Shown: piece by piece, positions 34,192 to 37,050 of the stretch
Numbering within the stretch: the first letter of the stretch is position 1
Layout: each line of letters starts with the position of its first letter
NCBI GenBank assembly: GCA_003158585.1
Contig: PMKE01000021.1
Location: 8,185 to 45,234, forward strand
DNA from: Alphaproteobacteria bacterium
GTDB taxonomy: Bacteria; Pseudomonadota; Alphaproteobacteria; Micropepsales; Micropepsaceae
DNA: 37,050 bases
Direction of reading: 5' to 3'
The notes under the pieces: generated by a model
The model's database searches: none
What the model saw: only the letters and a program-made list of their open reading frames with translations
Told to the model about the DNA's origin: nothing
Made by a program: the position numbers and the translations under genes

Positions 34192-34456
34192 ATCACGCCG
34201 GGCGAAATCCTGGCAGAGGAATTCCTGAAGCCGATGGGTCTCAGCCAGAACGTGCTGGCGCGCGCCGTGCGCGTACTGCATCAACGAGATCGTGCTTGGA
34301 CTGCGTTCCGTTACTGCCGACACCGACCTCCGGCTGGCGCGCTATTTCGGAATGTCGGAGGGGTTCTTCCTCGGCCTGCAAACCGATTACGATCTCAGGG
34401 CCAAAAAGCGGGAAATCGGTAGCGATCTGGCGTTGCTTCGGCCGAAAGCGGCCTGA
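34192..34456 (+). pseudogene. Broken HigA-type antitoxin gene
   Basis: Bases 34192-34275 encode [19 protein letters not shown] and more of a HigA N-terminus. After GTA at 34273-34275 the frame shifts, and [34 protein letters not shown] continues from about 34280 to TGA 34456. A short deletion removed part of helix 3 of the HTH and the start codon is also missing. The order of motifs matches the HigA/VapI family exactly. It is the remnant of an older antitoxin directly upstream of the intact higBA pair. Confidence 0.8.
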
Positions 34457-34480
34457 GTTTTGCAAAGTGTAACTCGCCGC

Positions 34481-34514
34481 TTGACACGGACATTTTGTAA
34501 CTTTATAAGTTACA
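34481..34514 (+). promoter_or_regulatory. higBA promoter and palindromic operator
   Basis: TTGACA (34481-34486), a 17-base spacer and TATAAG (34504-34509) form a near-consensus sigma-70 promoter. The 19-base TGTAACTTTATAAGTTACA (34496-34514), with 8-bp arms, overlaps the -10. A half-site TGTAACT lies at 34468-34474. Both should bind the HigA antitoxin. Expected transcription start is at about 34515-34518, on or next to the higB ATG (34516). Confidence 0.75.
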
Positions 34515-34515
34515 C

Positions 34516-34800
34516 ATGATCGAATCGTTCCGCAGCAAAGCGTTGCGTAGCCTTTGGGAAAAGAACGATCCGAGAGGCGTGAATCCGAATGCGCTGGATC
34601 GCGTCAAACGAATCTTGTCGGTCTTGGAAAGCGCCGAGGGCATCGGCGATCTCGATGTGCCGGGCTTTCGCTTTCATGCACTCAAGGGATTCGTGCCGAA
34701 ACGCTATTCGATGCGCGTGACCGGTAACTGGCGGATCACCTTTGCCTGGGAGAATGGCGTCGCGTACGCCGTCGATCTGGAGGATTATCATGGCTCTTAA
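34516..34800 (+). CDS. higB: HigB-type toxin (RelE/ParE superfamily)
   Basis: A 94-residue mRNA-interferase-type toxin. The signature end is GNWRITFAWENGVAYAVDLEDYH and the middle RFHALKGFVPKRYSMRV, as in HigB (plasmid maintenance killer). It would cleave mRNA on the ribosome when not bound by HigA. There is no Shine-Dalgarno sequence before ATG 34516, and the promoter puts the transcript start at the ATG, so the message is probably leaderless. Overlaps the antitoxin gene by 11 bases. Intact by length and conserved residues. Confidence 0.9.
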   Translation: MIESFRSKALRSLWEKNDPRGVNPNALDRVKRILSVLESAEGIGDLDVPGFRFHALKGFVPKRYSMRVTGNWRITFAWENGVAYAVDLEDYHGS

Positions 34801-35095
34801 GCGCGCCCTGCCGCCGACCCATCCGGGAGAAATCCTGCGCGAGGACGTTCTGCCCGCGCTCGACCTTTCGGTCATAGACGCTGCCGCGAAGCTTGGCGTG
34901 ACGCGCCAGACGCTTCACCGCATTATCGCGAAACGCAACCCGCGCCCGGTGACGCCGGAGATGGCGGTGCGGCTGGGCAAGCTGTGCGGCAACGGTCCGC
35001 GGCTCTGGCTTAACCTGCAATCGGCCTACGATCTTTGGCACGCCGAGCGCCGCATCGACACGCGGAAGATTCCGACGCTGCAGGCGGCGGAGTGA
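34790..35095 (+). CDS. higA: HigA-type antitoxin (XRE HTH)
   Basis: A 101-residue antitoxin and autorepressor. HPGEILREDVLPALDLSVIDAAAKLGVTRQTLHRIIAKRNPRPVTPEMAVRLGKLCGNGPRLWLNLQ is the HigA/VapI family, with the helix-turn-helix at about 27-46. ATG 34790 lies inside the toxin gene; GGAGG 6 bases upstream gives strong translation, unlike the toxin. It should bind the palindrome at 34496-34514. The next gene starts 5 bases after its stop. Confidence 0.92.
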   Translation: MALKRALPPTHPGEILREDVLPALDLSVIDAAAKLGVTRQTLHRIIAKRNPRPVTPEMAVRLGKLCGNGPRLWLNLQSAYDLWHAERRIDTRKIPTLQAAE

Positions 35096-35099
35096 TGCT

Positions 35100-36017
35100 A
35101 TGACTGCTCCATTCACCATTCGCATTTTCGTTCCCGACGGTGATCCCGAGGGAGTTCGAATCATTGACCGGATGAATTGGACCGGATTGGGAATTGTCAT
35201 TCCCCGCGAACGATGGCCGGACACCCGCCGTAGGGATGAATTTGGTAGACCGGGCGTCTACATCTTGGTTGGCTACGAAGGCGATACCGATCGACCGATT
35301 CTCTACATAGGTCAGGCGGACGATCTCAGAGAGCGCCTTGACCAACACGCTAAAGGAAAAGAATTTTGGGATTGGGCTATTACTTTTCTGTCAACGAATA
35401 ACAGCCTAAATCGCGCGCACATTCTTTGGCTTGAGTACGCGCTCTACGCAAAAGCTAAAGCCGCTGATCGTGCCGACCTGGATAATGGACAAACGCCCTC
35501 CGAACCTCGACTTTCCGAGTCAGAACGCGCTGACACTCAGGCTTTCCTGAACGAAATTCTCCAAATCTTGCCTTTGGCAGGGCTGAGAGTACTAGAATTG
35601 CGCCAACCCGTTGCGGATCCCGACGTTCCACAAACTTACGAGCAAAAGCAGCTAAGTCTCGACACGGACAATGACACAATCATAGTTCCCGCGCGTGAAG
35701 AAGGATTCGAAAGTGTGTTCCTCGGCGAGAATCGCTGGTACGCCATTCGCATCTCTGGAGGAATGAGGCCGCGTCTTCGTTGGATTGCCGCTTACCAAAG
35801 TGCTCCGATTTCCGCGATTACTCATATTGCCGAGATTGACCGCATCGAGCCGTACGGTGACGGTGGGAAGTTCGCCGTTATCTTTAAGGGACCGGCACAA
35901 AAACTGGAACGTCCGATCCCATTTGGCGACGCGCCATCGGGCTTCATGCAGGGCATACGCTATACGACACATGACAAACTATTGAGTGCGCGGCAGGTGA
36001 CAGACATCGTGCATTGA
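35100..36017 (+). CDS. GIY-YIG nuclease with C-terminal unassigned domain
   Basis: A 305-residue protein. The GIY-YIG domain (about 48-125) has G52-V-Y54, Y69-I-G71, Arg77/Arg79 and the metal-binding Glu112 in ILWLEYAL, so the catalytic set is complete. After a linker (125-205) comes a strand-rich domain of about 100 residues (WYAIRISGGMRPRLRWIAAYQSAPISAITHIAEIDRI, GKFAVIFKG, RYTTHDKLLSA). It recalls PUA/EVE/ASCH-like modified-base or nucleotide readers but I cannot name it. Base composition is clearly less GC-rich than the surroundings, a sign of transfer. It starts 5 bases after higA, so it is probably cotranscribed. Probable role: restriction of foreign DNA. Confidence 0.82.
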   Translation: MTAPFTIRIFVPDGDPEGVRIIDRMNWTGLGIVIPRERWPDTRRRDEFGRPGVYILVGYEGDTDRPILYIGQADDLRERLDQHAKGKEFWDWAITFLSTNNSLNRAHILWLEYALYAKAKAADRADLDNGQTPSEPRLSESERADTQAFLNEILQILPLAGLRVLELRQPVADPDVPQTYEQKQLSLDTDNDTIIVPAREEGFESVFLGENRWYAIRISGGMRPRLRWIAAYQSAPISAITHIAEIDRIEPYGDGGKFAVIFKGPAQKLERPIPFGDAPSGFMQGIRYTTHDKLLSARQVTDIVH

Positions 36018-36058
36018 AGAATTGCACATTGGGATGCCGCGCAGACCGGTCGCGTCGC

Positions 36059-36397
36059 CTAAACACCCACCACCGCCCGCAGCATTTTGCGCACGGCCCC
36101 CCGGTCGCGCGGCGACAACGCGCCGATCTTGCGCGACACCAGCCGGTTGTCGAGCGTGAACAGCTTGAGGCGCACCAGCGACGCGGCGGTGAGACCGGCC
36201 GTCTCGGCATCGGCGAGCGGCACGTCGGTGGGCCAATGGCTGCGCGCAGCCGTGGTGATCATGGCGAAGATGGTGTTGCCGGATTCGCCGTTGGCCTTCT
36301 GCGACGACAGCGCCAAGGCCGGGCGCGGCTTGGCCACCGCCATGTCCGTGAAAGGAAACGGCACGATGGCGACGTCGCCAGCTTCGCAGATCAGCAT
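36059..36397 (-). CDS. MazF/PemK-type toxin
   Basis: A 112-residue endoribonuclease-type toxin. The N-terminus reads [33 protein letters not shown], the MazF/PemK barrel start with the G-D-V and KPRPALV-like motif. A longer frame to 36439 is not real. ATG 36397 overlaps the antitoxin stop by one base (TGATG), so translation is coupled. The C-terminus [25 protein letters not shown] fits the family. Second toxin-antitoxin pair of the island. Confidence 0.88.
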   Translation of the reverse strand: MLICEAGDVAIVPFPFTDMAVAKPRPALALSSQKANGESGNTIFAMITTAARSHWPTDVPLADAETAGLTAASLVRLKLFTLDNRLVSRKIGALSPRDRGAVRKMLRAVVGV

Positions 36398-36627
36398 CAG
36401 AGTTTGTCGTAGGCGGCGGCGTCTGCCGCGCTCGCCCATTCGGACAAGGTCGACTCCACCGATTTGAGATAGGCGCGGTCCATCGGCTCGGCGCGCGCCA
36501 GCGTCACCTTCCCCTTGGCGATGCGATAGACCAGCATGTCGCCCGGTTTGACGCCCAGCGCCTCGCGCACTTCCTTGGGCAGCGTGGTCTGCGCCTTGGA
36601 GGTGATCTTGCCGAACACCGCGTTCAT
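36397..36627 (-). CDS. AbrB/MazE-type antitoxin
   Basis: A 76-residue swapped-hairpin DNA-binding protein: [36 protein letters not shown] is the AbrB/SpoVT domain. The C-terminal part ([25 protein letters not shown]) should wrap the toxin. AAGGAG lies 8 bases before ATG 36627. It represses its own operon in the family. Its upstream region is shared with uvrB. Confidence 0.9.
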   Translation of the reverse strand: MNAVFGKITSKAQTTLPKEVREALGVKPGDMLVYRIAKGKVTLARAEPMDRAYLKSVESTLSEWASAADAAAYDKL

Positions 36628-36669
36628 AGAATGGCTCCTTTCGTCCTTACTGTAAGATACCACGGACTG

Positions 36670-36684
36670 GAACACAAGGGAAAC
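36670..36684. promoter_or_regulatory. LexA-like box between mazEF and uvrB
   Basis: GAAC-ACAAGGG-AAAC matches the alphaproteobacterial SOS box GAAC-N7-GAAC with one mismatch, 18 bases before the uvrB start. It could also affect the divergent toxin-antitoxin pair. Confidence 0.5.
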
Positions 36685-36702
36685 ACACTCTATATTCCCC
36701 CT

Positions 36703-37050
36703 ATGGCGCATAACAACGGCATGGTTCCAAAAGGCGGATTGGAGATCAGTCGCGGCAGCGGCTTCGGCGAGATGACCGGCGCCGAGATCACCGGCTTCGT
36801 GCCGCATCGTCCGTCGCGGCCGGAGAAATCCGAAGGCGGCAAGAAGTTCGTGGTGGTCAGCGACTATAGCCCCGCGGGCGACCAGCCCAAGGCCATCGAG
36901 GAGCTGGTGCGCGGCGCCAATTCCAACGAACGCGACCAGGTGCTGCTCGGCGTCACCGGCTCGGGCAAGACATTTACGATGGCCAAAGTGATCGAGACGG
37001 TGCAGCGCCCCGCGCTGATCCTGGCGCCCAACAAGACGCTGGCGGCGCAG
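36703..37050 (+). CDS. uvrB: Excinuclease ABC subunit B, N-terminal part
   Basis: 116 codons from ATG 36703 to the window end. After a nonconserved N-terminal extension (about 45 residues), the UvrB core begins [20 protein letters not shown], then [15 protein letters not shown] (Walker A) and [14 protein letters not shown]. It is the helicase-like damage-recognition subunit of nucleotide excision repair. The extended N-terminus is common in alphaproteobacteria. The gene continues past the window. Confidence 0.95.
   Translation, partial: MAHNNGMVPKGGLEISRGSGFGEMTGAEITGFVPHRPSRPEKSEGGKKFVVVSDYSPAGDQPKAIEELVRGANSNERDQVLLGVTGSGKTFTMAKVIETVQRPALILAPNKTLAAQ

Noticed and set aside
34069-34323. 84-codon minus-strand frame over the higA remnant
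   Set aside because: It is antisense to a recognisable HigA remnant and has no family-like pattern; the CSAPDC stretch alone is not enough.
1-37050. tRNA, rRNA, CRISPR array, insertion sequence or integrase
   Set aside because: No tRNA arm, rRNA segment, regularly spaced repeat, transposase or integrase signature was found on either strand. The GIY-YIG and toxin genes are the only mobile-type functions seen.

Overview
This 37 kb window looks like chromosomal DNA from a GC-rich alphaproteobacterium. The pointers are the alphaproteobacterial families DUF2849, DUF934, DUF1491, DUF4424, DUF1499 and DUF6456, a DivJ/PleC-style sensor kinase, perfect or near-perfect CtrA boxes (TTAA-N7-TTAA), and a LexA-like GAAC-N7-AAAC site in front of uvrB. 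Genus is not resolvable by eye. No rRNA, tRNA, CRISPR array or complete insertion sequence was seen. All readings are by inspection only; no database search was run.

Layout. 1-734: N-terminus of a membrane sensor kinase, cut by the window edge. 1115-5502: class A penicillin-binding protein, an exported protein made of three TonB_C-like repeats, and an MFS transporter. 5960-8623: sulfite-reduction operon (DUF2849, cysI, DUF934) without a cysH between its members. 8746-13149: polysaccharide deacetylase, Met/His-rich Spy-like periplasmic protein, ornithine/lysine-type decarboxylase, a helical protein and a small exported acidic protein. 13150-14551: gene-poor accessory patch with a small membrane protein and a 59-codon ORF. 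14552-18731: prfC, a PsbP-like exported protein, DUF1491 and a large unrecognised membrane protein. 18882-24609: nhaA, a SIMPL protein with an odd insert, and two divergent histidine kinases. 24870-26232: small exported protein, then a DUF6456 gene coupled to a DnaA-domain-IV-like protein. 26702-31649: lipoprotein pair, DUF4424, a MerR regulator divergent from an acyl-CoA ligase, and DUF1499. 31686-33997: small membrane proteins and a rhodanese. 34192-36627: toxin-antitoxin/nuclease island (broken higA, intact higBA, GIY-YIG nuclease, MazEF-like pair). 36703-37050: start of uvrB.

How genes work together. DUF2849, cysI and DUF934 serve assimilatory sulfite reduction. The MerR regulator probably controls the divergent acyl-CoA ligase through palindromes in the shared 280-base intergenic region. 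The kinases and CtrA boxes suggest a link to the alphaproteobacterial cell-cycle circuit. The 34-36.6 kb island is the most likely place for a mobile or defence function: a GIY-YIG nuclease with an unassigned C-terminal domain directly follows a higBA module whose promoter appears to yield a leaderless toxin message.

Intergenic regions carry dispersed palindromic elements with TGTCATCCCGG/CCGGGATGACA ends and several short GC-rich hairpins.
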